This document shows, in pieces, positions 23,274 through 31,188 of a stretch of DNA of 31,188 nt. Positions within the stretch are counted from its first letter, which is position 1, and every line of letters starts with the position of its first letter. The position numbers and the translations under genes are program-made. The notes below the pieces were generated by a model. That model worked only from the letters and a program-made list of their open reading frames with translations, was not told the origin of the DNA and ran no database searches. The stretch lies in the NCBI GenBank assembly GCA_012964275.1, contig DTUG01000198.1, positions 1 through 31,188 of the forward strand. The letters run 5' to 3'. Origin of the DNA: Fidelibacterota bacterium (GTDB taxonomy: Bacteria > Fidelibacterota > Marinisomatia > Marinisomatales > UBA1611).

Positions 23274-25439
23274 CTACCTTATAACTAAAAATTTTCTTAT
23301 CGCTGAATCACCTTTTTTAAATCGAGATGCTCCTGTTTCGGGATCTGAATAATCTTCCGTAACCTCAATATTGGCAATATACAACCCGCTGGTTACCAAT
23401 TGACGTGTTGAAGAGATAGAGTTCCATGTTTCGTCACCGCTGCCATCTTTATGATCAATGGATTTTACAAGGTCACCCCTTTCCGTAAAAATTTTAATAC
23501 GGCACTGGGGTGGAATATTGAGAAACATGATCTTGTTCCTCTCACCCGGATACTGAAGATCTGCAGCGCTTAAATGATATGGATTTGGAACTACACGGAT
23601 ATCGGAAAGTGCGTCGCCTGCCTTTCGGCGTAAATAAGCAGGAAAAGTAGTCCGCGTATAAAATCGATTACTCATTAGGGGACCACTGGGGTTCGCTTGG
23701 CCAGTGGTATTGTTAGACCCATTATTAAAGGCAACAATATAATAGTAATATGAAAATCCCCTTACCGCAGTAATATCTTGAAACGAATGATCGTTGGGCC
23801 AACCGCTAAATATTTCATCATAAGTGGTGTCGACTTTACCAAGCGCCCTGAATATTTTATATCCAGCAAAATCAGGGTCGGATTCCGATGGGCTCGGCTC
23901 CCATGATAGATAGATCCGGTCTCCTCCTGATGTCACGTTAAAGATAATCGGTGGCAGGGGTGGTTGAGGAATAGCCATCCCATTGTCATAGTTTCTCTTG
24001 GCACGACCAAAGGTTTGGAGAATAGAATCCTTGCCCGTAAACACCCAACTGTTCTTATAGATATTTTTATTGGTTGTTTGACCTCCATTAGGCAAAGTAA
24101 ACGGTCCAGTATCATTACTATTATCATAGGCCATTTTCCATCGTCGTCCAATTTCTTCACATTTCTCCCTACTCAATCCATTAATACCTTCCGCTTCTAC
24201 TATGGTGATACTTTCATCCGGTCCAATATCAAAAGGACCATAGGTCATCATAACGTTAGTACCCCCAGCATCATTATGTATGGTAAAGGGATCTGTACCA
24301 TGCATCAGATAATTATCACCTGATCCCATGATTGATTCATCCAGACGATCTGATCCGCCAAGACCTTCGTAGGGTATACCGCTAAGCATATCATAGAGTT
24401 TTACCATATTGAGCTCATCCGACGGCTCCAGGTTACCAACTCGCGGGTATGTGTCTCCCGCGTGCCAGCCAAAAAAGGCCGGTTGGTTAGGATCATCTGA
24501 TGTATCCGTAGTGCTATTATCTACGTGTAGAACAACAGAACCTACATGATGAGGAGATGTAAGCCTTCCATCGGCATTGATATCTGGAGCGCCAATGTTA
24601 TTGAATGAATTGATGGTTGTTTGCCCTGCCCAGGAGAAACCACAGCGCAGCCACTCAACAATCGGGATATCTTCATTAATTATATCATTTATATGATCAG
24701 AATAATTTTCGCCACGCTTTGTAACCCATGTATGCTTACCCCAAGATTGACCATCACCGATATTAAATGTACCTTCCCTGCCACAGCTATACCGTGTACC
24801 CCACCCTATCATAACATCATTTAATGCCGCACTTAATTCAATCTCGTCATCCCAATCTGTGTTACCTGTGTTTGTAAATGTGAATTCCTTAATGAAATAA
24901 TTATCATGATATTGCTGTGTGAATGCATAAATCTTTCGGGTCATGGTCAAACCAATTGATGTATTAACAATGTTAGTAATAATTCGGTCTGCTTTTTGAT
25001 CCGGATTTATCTCATCTATAATATCTGCACTTACAGCATGCACATCAATACCATCAACATAAACGGTGGGCGATAAAAACTTTGCTGATTGCTTCAGCTC
25101 CATTGGGAAAATAGATTGTCCAGTATAATCTAGAGCAAAATATAAACCGTAATGATCCCAGTGGTAGCCGTTCTCATCTTCAAAATCTTTCAAAGCTATC
25201 CATGAACGTTTAATAACTGAGTTATCCTGATACGGATAGTCAGCTGGCCAGCGTAATCCTTCATAATAGATGTTATTCCATGCCCTTTCTGAGCCCCAGG
25301 CTGAAAAATAACTCTGCAGGGTCCCCACTTTCACATATCTTTTCGATGTCTCAGAGACCTGGCCCATCAAGGGTAAGATTAAAGCAGGAATTATAACTAA
25401 AAGTTTAATGGTGTTATTAGAAATTGATTTTAATTCCAA
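23274..25439 (-). CDS. Large secreted FN3 protein of unknown function, with FlgD-like C-terminus
   Basis: A 721-residue exported protein I cannot assign to a function. The start is a TTG at 25439, which gives a signal peptide (MELKSISNNTIKLLVIIPALILPLMG); the only nearby ATG lies at the cleavage site. Residues about 30-490 form a conserved-looking domain rich in aromatic residues (SERAWNNIYYEGLRWPADYP, WIALKDF, HWDHYGLYFALDY). A fibronectin type III domain follows (about 493-590), then VVPNPYHLSAADLQYPGE and a FlgD-like end (SGLYIANIEV, RKFLVIR) that resembles a divergent sorting domain. It overlaps the end of the TonB-dependent receptor gene by 23 bases, so the two are co-translated and probably work together as a surface pair. 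Confidence 0.7.
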   Translation of the reverse strand: MELKSISNNTIKLLVIIPALILPLMGQVSETSKRYVKVGTLQSYFSAWGSERAWNNIYYEGLRWPADYPYQDNSVIKRSWIALKDFEDENGYHWDHYGLYFALDYTGQSIFPMELKQSAKFLSPTVYVDGIDVHAVSADIIDEINPDQKADRIITNIVNTSIGLTMTRKIYAFTQQYHDNYFIKEFTFTNTGNTDWDDEIELSAALNDVMIGWGTRYSCGREGTFNIGDGQSWGKHTWVTKRGENYSDHINDIINEDIPIVEWLRCGFSWAGQTTINSFNNIGAPDINADGRLTSPHHVGSVVLHVDNSTTDTSDDPNQPAFFGWHAGDTYPRVGNLEPSDELNMVKLYDMLSGIPYEGLGGSDRLDESIMGSGDNYLMHGTDPFTIHNDAGGTNVMMTYGPFDIGPDESITIVEAEGINGLSREKCEEIGRRWKMAYDNSNDTGPFTLPNGGQTTNKNIYKNSWVFTGKDSILQTFGRAKRNYDNGMAIPQPPLPPIIFNVTSGGDRIYLSWEPSPSESDPDFAGYKIFRALGKVDTTYDEIFSGWPNDHSFQDITAVRGFSYYYYIVAFNNGSNNTTGQANPSGPLMSNRFYTRTTFPAYLRRKAGDALSDIRVVPNPYHLSAADLQYPGERNKIMFLNIPPQCRIKIFTERGDLVKSIDHKDGSGDETWNSISSTRQLVTSGLYIANIEVTEDYSDPETGASRFKKGDSAIRKFLVIR

Positions 25440-28400
25440 GAGTCACTTTTCTGGGATCTAAAAAAGTCAGTGATCTAAGATTTGGCATATCTATATATGA
25501 TTTAGTCTCTTTGCGAACTTTATTTCGAGCGGCAATGGTTGGATCGTTAGTAGGATTGGGCTCAAGACGGTCATAGTCCACATTCCATTCACGATAGTCT
25601 CCTAATCGGTCACTTCCCATTTCGACACCATCTTCCCATAGAAAATTAAGCGACTCAACATAAGCCAAATAATCGAAGTTATCAGAGAAACCCGCATAGC
25701 TGAGAAGTTTCATATTAAGTAGATTCGAAATATCTACAAAAAGCTCCAGTTTCACTTTCTCCAGCGTTAAACCACGGCTGATACGTGCATCAATATAATA
25801 GCGGTCTTTCCACTGTACGTTATCCACAACACCGGGAATGGAATAGGGGTTATAGGTTGCAAAAGATCCGGTTTTATACGACGCTAGTAAATTGATCTTC
25901 CACTCAGCAAGAGGGTAAAAGTTATTTAATAACCTAGGCCCAAAATTATTAGGAACCATCATGTTAATGTTCGCTCTCATATAGGGTAATGGCTGTGGCT
26001 TCTCTTGATAGGGATTTAATGATAGGTATTCCCGCTGTTCGAGCGGATCCTGAAAATTATTCAAAAGTCCAAAGTATCCATAAGATCTCACCATGTATGT
26101 GTAATTCACCATACCCGTGATCAATTTACCATAGGGTTTTCGAATAGTGACTTCCAGACCGCGGATATCTTCATATTGATTATTTGCAGCCTTATAATAA
26201 GATACAGAACGACCCATATTTGCATAATAGACCCAACCCGGTTGATCAGTTACATCTTTATAATACGCGGCTACATCGATTAAATAGTTCTTATACTCCT
26301 GGGAATAGCCTAATTCATAGGCAATTGTTTGTTCAAACCCGAGGTTTGGATTTCCAATATGTGTCACCAGTCCATTGGATTCTCTCTGTAGCCGAAAGCG
26401 GTAGGATGACCCTGGTTCACTTTGAAAATGGCCATAATTAAAATACAGTTTTGAAGTTTCTGTAATAGGGTGTGAAACACCAAGCCTAGGGCTTAGACTG
26501 AAAATAGCAGTGGAAGCATCTGATGGTGCTTCATTTTCTATTAAATTCCCAAATCCCTGTTCAAAAAAAGTATCATAGTCTTCTAAAATATAATTATGGG
26601 TATTAGCTGAAGTATATTCAGCTCGGATTCCGAGATTTGCAATAAAACCTTCATACTCCATTTTATCCTGTATATAGATACCGGTACGCAATGGAGACAC
26701 ATCGTATATCATACTTCGATTCCAGGTATTCATGGATGGATTTTCAGTATATGATCTTATTTTATAATCATTAAATACAACTTGTAGTCCCGTTTTTATC
26801 TGGTGTCTGATATTTATTTGGTTCGTAAGATCAAATTTGATCATGGTTGTTTTATTTATACTCTTGTCCCTCCCCAGGTTCATCCAACCTCCTAATCTCA
26901 TACCATCGATACCGGTAATACTGTAACCCCAATACCCGTAAGGTGCTTCATCCATGGAAACATCTGGTAAGATGTTGTAAACCCTGGACGTATCACGGTC
27001 TCTTATTTGGTAAGTATCATATTCATTCTGAAATATCTGAATGATCATATCGTAGAAAAGGCTTGGTTTCACCATGTGGTTAATTTTAGCTCCAATCATT
27101 TTTCGATAGATGTTTGTGGGACTGAAATTGCCAGGCATGAACAAGATGGCATTACCACTGCTGCTATTGACCAGATCCGCAACTTGATAGGTGCTCTCGA
27201 GCACGGAACCAGTAGGAGTAACCTTCCAATTATATGGCGAGACGGATCGAGTCAACCCGTAAAGTCCTGTTAGAGTTAATTTTAAACGTGATGAAAGGTC
27301 AGATGTCAATTTTAAATTGGTGACTTCATCATTATAACTATCTCTAGATAAAGGAAAAATGAATACATTTTCTTGCGAAAAATGACTTAGATGAAATCTG
27401 AGATTGCCCAAGGCTGAACTTATAACTGGGACAGGTCCTCCAAAGGAAATATCCACATTGTAATCAGGAAGGATTATATCGCCCTTTCTTCGATGTTGCC
27501 ATTTGAATATATGCTGGGCCGCGCCAGGTGTGAGATCGTTATAAGGGTCATCATCTGCCATGGTAGCTGCGGAAATAGTGTTCCAGCCTTCAAAGGAAGG
27601 ATACTGCTGACGGGTATAATCATCCCAGTTTCCATTAGCCGTACCAACCCAACAAACATCCGGATCAAGGTATGGTCTTAGAAAATATGAAGACGGACTA
27701 TATAAGGATTCGCCAAAATGTTTCGGCTCCGGTTCACTGTATCTGAGAGTTATAGCACCTCCATATTGTTTAGGATCACCTTCATCTGTGATAACATTTA
27801 TTAGACCGGATCTAATATTTCCATATTCTGCGTTAAATCCACCAGTTTGCACTTGTATTTCTTTAATGGAATTCAAACTGATTGATGTATAAGGATTGTT
27901 TACTCTTTCATCATTGAATAAAAAACCGTTAACAAGAAATGCAGTTTGATTTCTTGCTCCCCCTCGAATAGTCAAACCTTCTATCCCTGCCTGGATTCCT
28001 ATCACATCGTTTAGGGTTGTAATAGGAAGGCTCGTAATGAATTCGGAGCTAATATCCATGCGGCTTGCAGAAATATCTTTCATAATCAATGGTTTTTTTG
28101 CCACTACCACGAGTTCATCCATTAGGATCGGTTCGGGGATCAGTGCAACATTTAAAAATGTACTTTGATCAATCAGAACAGTAACTCCTTGTATGGATAG
28201 CGGTCTGTACCCGACCATGGTCACACGGAGCGTATAGGTTCCAGGCAGTAGGTTTATTAAAACGTAATTACCATCTTGGTCAGATGATACTCCCATAAAC
28301 GTATCATCAATGATAATATTGGCACCGGTTAGATGCCGATTTGATTCTGAATCAACAACTTGACCGGTTATTTTACCCGTGGTGCCACCAAAGAGTATTC

Positions 28401-28449
28401 CGCTAAAAAATAAATAAAATGTGAATATGCACCTGAGAAAGACGATCAT
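25417..28449 (-). CDS. TonB-dependent receptor with carboxypeptidase-regulatory-like N-terminal domain
   Basis: A 1010-residue outer-membrane receptor. Signal peptide MIVFLRCIFTFYLFFSGILF, then a CarboxypepD_reg-like domain (about 25-105: GKITGQVVDSESN, DGNYVLINLLPGTYTLRVTM), a plug domain (about 115-225: LNDVIGIQAG, LTIRGGARNQ, IKEIQVQTGGFNAEYGNIRS) and a 22-strand-type barrel to the C-terminal aromatic F (TLGIKINF). The overall layout is SusC/Cir-like. It imports a substrate using TonB energy. No SusD gene is beside it; instead the upstream gene codes for an IPT/TIG beta-propeller lipoprotein and the downstream one for the FN3 protein. The substrate is unknown. Confidence 0.93.
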   Translation of the reverse strand: MIVFLRCIFTFYLFFSGILFGGTTGKITGQVVDSESNRHLTGANIIIDDTFMGVSSDQDGNYVLINLLPGTYTLRVTMVGYRPLSIQGVTVLIDQSTFLNVALIPEPILMDELVVVAKKPLIMKDISASRMDISSEFITSLPITTLNDVIGIQAGIEGLTIRGGARNQTAFLVNGFLFNDERVNNPYTSISLNSIKEIQVQTGGFNAEYGNIRSGLINVITDEGDPKQYGGAITLRYSEPEPKHFGESLYSPSSYFLRPYLDPDVCWVGTANGNWDDYTRQQYPSFEGWNTISAATMADDDPYNDLTPGAAQHIFKWQHRRKGDIILPDYNVDISFGGPVPVISSALGNLRFHLSHFSQENVFIFPLSRDSYNDEVTNLKLTSDLSSRLKLTLTGLYGLTRSVSPYNWKVTPTGSVLESTYQVADLVNSSSGNAILFMPGNFSPTNIYRKMIGAKINHMVKPSLFYDMIIQIFQNEYDTYQIRDRDTSRVYNILPDVSMDEAPYGYWGYSITGIDGMRLGGWMNLGRDKSINKTTMIKFDLTNQINIRHQIKTGLQVVFNDYKIRSYTENPSMNTWNRSMIYDVSPLRTGIYIQDKMEYEGFIANLGIRAEYTSANTHNYILEDYDTFFEQGFGNLIENEAPSDASTAIFSLSPRLGVSHPITETSKLYFNYGHFQSEPGSSYRFRLQRESNGLVTHIGNPNLGFEQTIAYELGYSQEYKNYLIDVAAYYKDVTDQPGWVYYANMGRSVSYYKAANNQYEDIRGLEVTIRKPYGKLITGMVNYTYMVRSYGYFGLLNNFQDPLEQREYLSLNPYQEKPQPLPYMRANINMMVPNNFGPRLLNNFYPLAEWKINLLASYKTGSFATYNPYSIPGVVDNVQWKDRYYIDARISRGLTLEKVKLELFVDISNLLNMKLLSYAGFSDNFDYLAYVESLNFLWEDGVEMGSDRLGDYREWNVDYDRLEPNPTNDPTIAARNKVRKETKSYIDMPNLRSLTFLDPRKVTLGIKINF

Positions 28450-28503
28450 AGGTCTTTGGTTTAGATCACGCAGTATTTCGGGTAAAAAATTTTATAAAAT
28501 AGA

Positions 28504-29733
28504 TTATGATCCAGGCCTACCATGATAGGGTGCACCTGTTATACCCATGTCTAACCTATAAATTGCACGTTTATCCCCACGATAGTTCAAATAAAGATAA
28601 TTACTACTCCCCCATGTCATTTTGGTGATAGGTGGTTTTATAATCTTTGGATATAATGGTTCTAAACTCCCTTCAGCGTCTAAAACAGCGATACCCACAT
28701 CACTATCAGCAGAAATATATAATAGACCATTTTCGTCAAAGGTCAGTCCTGTAATTGACGAAAGGGAAGCGGTTTGTGTTGTCCAATCTAAAATAAGTTC
28801 TTTTTCTCCCAATTCACCATCAGCTGATAAAATTTGATTTCGCCAAATACCTACATCTGGTAGTTCTGGATCATCCCCACTATAATTCCCAGCCACATAC
28901 AACTGGTTATCATGAACCCTCAGGGCTTTAATGGAAATACCTTCATAGTCTGCTACAGTAGAATTGGTCATATCAGATTTGACGCAATAGATCTCCCCGC
29001 CGATCCCACCACAATACAAATTGCCATGCTGATCAAAATCCAGATCAATAGAGACACTGGGCAAAGTATTATATCCCGGAGCACCCGTGGAAATTTCTTG
29101 CCGAATGATATATGGGTTCGCTCCATCAACATAGTACATATTGCTATCAGGACCGATCTTTAAGCTTAATGGAGTCGCTAAAAGAGCATGTATAAAATCA
29201 TTTATCCTGTCCCCACTTGGAGGAATTAGTTTATCGATCGATCCTTCTGGAAAAATAGATAATCCTACATATAGATTCTCATCCGCATCAGCTTCTAGGC
29301 CCCACGCGCTTTCTTCAATGGCGTCAAATTCACCATATTTGATCATTCTTGGGACAAGTTTGTAATTGTCATAAACGGCAAATAAAAAAGATCCAACAGC
29401 AGCTACCTTGATCGTAATACTGTCACCCAGTATCGCGGGGGGACTAATGACCAGTACGGTCTCACTAGCTTGTAATATTTCCGCTAGTTCTGAATTGAAA
29501 TAAACAAGGTTATTGGTTTTATCTTGATTGAAATATTGGCCAGTGATCGTGATCTCATCCGCTCCGGAAAAAGCACTGTCCGGAGGATCTATGCTTGTAA
29601 TGATAGGTGTCGGTAATCCTTGATCATCAGGATCCCAGATATCTTCAGGATATTGATTGTCTTCGCAGCTAATAAAAAAAATGATGAGAACCAGGTAGGC
29701 TATAGTAGTTGTTTTTGATCTATCTAGATTCAT
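28504..29733 (-). CDS. IPT/TIG beta-propeller lipoprotein
   Basis: A 409-residue lipoprotein. The ATG at 29733 (or 29739, two codons longer) gives a signal ending FFISC with C23 as lipidated cysteine, followed by EDNQYPED. The longer frame back to 29889 only reads through the end of the PorV-like gene. An IPT/TIG Ig-like domain covers about residues 40-120 (ITSIDPPDSAFSGADEITIT), followed by a beta-propeller with NHL-like blades (DADENLYVGLSIF, GNLYCGGIGGEIY, ENGLLYISADSDVG). In Bacteroidota polysaccharide loci, IPT/TIG-NHL lipoproteins often sit next to SusC-type receptors as surface glycan-binding proteins. A similar role here, with the receptor 54 bases downstream, is likely but inferred. 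Confidence 0.82.
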   Translation of the reverse strand: MNLDRSKTTTIAYLVLIIFFISCEDNQYPEDIWDPDDQGLPTPIITSIDPPDSAFSGADEITITGQYFNQDKTNNLVYFNSELAEILQASETVLVISPPAILGDSITIKVAAVGSFLFAVYDNYKLVPRMIKYGEFDAIEESAWGLEADADENLYVGLSIFPEGSIDKLIPPSGDRINDFIHALLATPLSLKIGPDSNMYYVDGANPYIIRQEISTGAPGYNTLPSVSIDLDFDQHGNLYCGGIGGEIYCVKSDMTNSTVADYEGISIKALRVHDNQLYVAGNYSGDDPELPDVGIWRNQILSADGELGEKELILDWTTQTASLSSITGLTFDENGLLYISADSDVGIAVLDAEGSLEPLYPKIIKPPITKMTWGSSNYLYLNYRGDKRAIYRLDMGITGAPYHGRPGS

Positions 29734-29752
29734 TATCATTCGGGATGATCCA

Positions 29753-30763
29753 TTAGAATGCAATATAGAGTGACATACGCTGTACATTATCAAATACCCC
29801 AAAAGGAGTGTAAGCATAATCAATTCCAAGAGATAATGGGCCAATGGTCTTTTGCACCCCGATTCCCCCGGAAAAACCCCTTTCATCATAATTCATCAGG
29901 TACCCTGTACGGATAACAAGCATATCCATGAGACTGTATTCCAGACCAATATTCAATCGTTCACTGAAGGAACGTGGATGGAGAGCATCTACAGACAGGT
30001 ATAAGGATTGCGATCTCAACTCAGTGAGAAAAAGATCAAATAAATTCATTGATACCCCAATTGTAAATAATAACGGTAACTGGAACCCTTCTGTTTGAAA
30101 CTTGATCTCTTGTGAAAAATTCCTGACGGACATCCCAAAAGTAAAACTTTTCCAGCCGGTATGATATATAGTGCCAAAATCAAATGCAATTGCATCGGCC
30201 ACATTTTTCATAACAGCCTGTGATGTATCTGAATCTGGGATAATACTTTTTCCTAAGTACTGGTAGGCTGATTTTATTTGACCTCCTACTGAAAATTTAT
30301 CAGATAATGCTTTAGCATAACCCAAACCGAGAGCCAGAGCAGATGGCTTAATGATCTCTGTATCAACAAAACCTTGTTCATTATCCCAAACTATGGTCCC
30401 CTGCAATTCTCCATAATCTACATGAATAAAGCTCATGCCGATAACTCCATATTTCCCATTGGCAGGTGTTACTGATAGGCTCAGGGCATTGTGATTAATA
30501 TCAGCAATCCATTGATTCTGACTGAATGATAGATCAATGAAACTTTTTTGACGAGACATACCGGCAGGATTAAAAAACAGGGCAGCGGAATTTGCATGAA
30601 ATGTTGTCATCGCATCTCCCATGCCGCCGGCTCTAGCATCAGATGTTACGCTTAAGAATTGAAAACCAGTTTGAGCCAGTTTTGTATTGTCCGAGCCATT
30701 GACCAGAGAACAAAATATTGTTAACAAAATAAAATTGCCAAATTTGTAATAAGGTTTAATCAT
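29753..30763 (-). CDS. PorV/PorQ-family outer-membrane protein
   Basis: A 336-residue outer-membrane beta-barrel of the PorV/PorQ type. The ATG at 30763 overlaps the preceding stop by eight bases and gives a signal peptide (MIKPYYKFGNFILLTIFCSLVNG). The N-terminal FLSVTSDARAGGMGDAMTT and ALFFNPAGMS are the family signature; the remainder is alternating beta strands, ending FGVFDNVQRMSLYIAF with a terminal aromatic. PorV is the shuttle/attachment component of T9SS that binds C-terminal domains. Many FCB genomes carry several relatives beside secreted-protein genes, so this may be a locus-specific version instead of the core PorV. Confidence 0.85.
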   Translation of the reverse strand: MIKPYYKFGNFILLTIFCSLVNGSDNTKLAQTGFQFLSVTSDARAGGMGDAMTTFHANSAALFFNPAGMSRQKSFIDLSFSQNQWIADINHNALSLSVTPANGKYGVIGMSFIHVDYGELQGTIVWDNEQGFVDTEIIKPSALALGLGYAKALSDKFSVGGQIKSAYQYLGKSIIPDSDTSQAVMKNVADAIAFDFGTIYHTGWKSFTFGMSVRNFSQEIKFQTEGFQLPLLFTIGVSMNLFDLFLTELRSQSLYLSVDALHPRSFSERLNIGLEYSLMDMLVIRTGYLMNYDERGFSGGIGVQKTIGPLSLGIDYAYTPFGVFDNVQRMSLYIAF

Positions 30764-31188
30764 TGCCCAATAAAACAAATAGTGTGTTATTTAAATCATC
30801 TCCCGTCACTTTAATTAAATAATTACCCGGAGATAGATTATAAGTATAGAGTGCACGAATGAGAGGACAACCAGCTATTGCAGTCAATGATGGTGACTGG
30901 GATTCTGGTTCTAAAACTTGACCAGCATCAGAATACAGATCAATATTGAGTGGATCGTCGAGATATATTTTTGTCTCCAGTGAAGCAGAAGGAAGATATA
31001 AAACCATAAAACATGTATCTGATTCCATGGTGATCTGCCATGGATAATTTTCGCTGGTTGTAATCACCTTCAACGAATCTTCCATAATAAAGGCGATGCT
31101 ATCAGCACGGGATGTAAAACTTGTATCCAATAGACCATTAATAGTTCTGCCTACCGATATTGAATCAGCGCCAAATATATTACAAGCT
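30756..31188 (-). CDS. Partial lipoprotein-like gene, 5' end beyond the window
   Basis: Only the 3' part is present, at least 143 residues. The frame stays open to the window edge. The first visible residues read ACNIFGADSISVGRTINGLL, which looks like the end of a lipobox with cysteine as the mature first residue, so probably only the signal peptide is missing. The rest (DTSFTSRADSIAF, CPLIRALYTYNLSPGNYLIK) looks like a small beta-sandwich domain; I recognise no family. It ends by overlapping the PorV-like gene by eight bases and is the first visible member of the receptor run. Confidence 0.65.
   Translation of the reverse strand, partial: ACNIFGADSISVGRTINGLLDTSFTSRADSIAFIMEDSLKVITTSENYPWQITMESDTCFMVLYLPSASLETKIYLDDPLNIDLYSDAGQVLEPESQSPSLTAIAGCPLIRALYTYNLSPGNYLIKVTGDDLNNTLFVLLGND

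Noticed and set aside
29740..29889. Longer start for the IPT/TIG lipoprotein, inside the PorV-like gene
   Set aside because: The extra 50 residues are an out-of-frame read of the PorV-like gene end and would bury the lipobox.
1..31188. CRISPR array, tRNA, rRNA, insertion sequence or prophage
   Set aside because: No regular direct repeats, no cloverleaf, no transposase, integrase or phage-like proteins were seen on either strand.

Overview
The window looks like a chromosomal segment of a marine, Gram-negative member of the FCB group, most plausibly Candidatus Marinimicrobia (SAR406/Neomarinimicrobiota) or a close relative such as Calditrichota. This is inferred, not proven. The reasons are several secreted proteins ending in a FlgD-like, type IX secretion (T9SS)-type C-terminal domain (an NYPNPFNP-like motif and a K-x-x-L-x-K end), a PorV/PorQ-family outer-membrane protein, a TonB-dependent receptor with an N-terminal carboxypeptidase-regulatory-like domain, mostly weak Shine-Dalgarno sequences and several TTG starts. 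No rRNA, tRNA, CRISPR array, transposase or phage gene is visible, and gene density is very high.

Left edge (1-2000, minus strand): a small cupin protein and a secreted GH18 glycosidase with a C-terminal sorting domain and its own terminator. From 2101 a tight plus-strand run of nine genes ends at a good intrinsic terminator at 10557-10591: c5-type cytochrome, LysA-like decarboxylase, NamZ-type exo-muramidase (DUF1343), class I glutamine amidotransferase-like protein, PBP4-type DacB, LD-carboxypeptidase LdcA, SpmA, SpmB and an APC amino-acid permease. A second plus-strand group follows: an NhaC-family antiporter with an extra N-terminal extracytoplasmic domain, an agmatinase-like ureohydrolase, a large secreted GHL10 (DUF187/DigH-like) glycosidase with a sorting domain, and a second NamZ.

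From 18078 to the right edge all genes are on the minus strand. An N-acetylmuramoyl-L-alanine amidase with a sorting domain is preceded by a PD40 beta-propeller protein. Next come a beta-propeller protein with a sorting domain, flanked by a strong terminator, and a five-gene run: partial lipoprotein, PorV-like protein, IPT/TIG beta-propeller lipoprotein, TonB-dependent receptor, and a large secreted FN3 protein of unknown function.

The main interpretation is that 2101-20579 is a peptidoglycan breakdown and salvage locus. The secreted amidase would strip stem peptides, GHL10 would cut denuded glycan, NamZ would release MurNAc from chain ends, DacB and LdcA would trim peptides, and LysA could turn meso-DAP into lysine. 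GHL10 and the amidase carry the same roughly 180-residue accessory module and flank the second namZ, which ties those three genes together. The right-hand run resembles a nutrient-uptake locus built on a TonB-dependent receptor but with no SusD; its substrate cannot be told from sequence.
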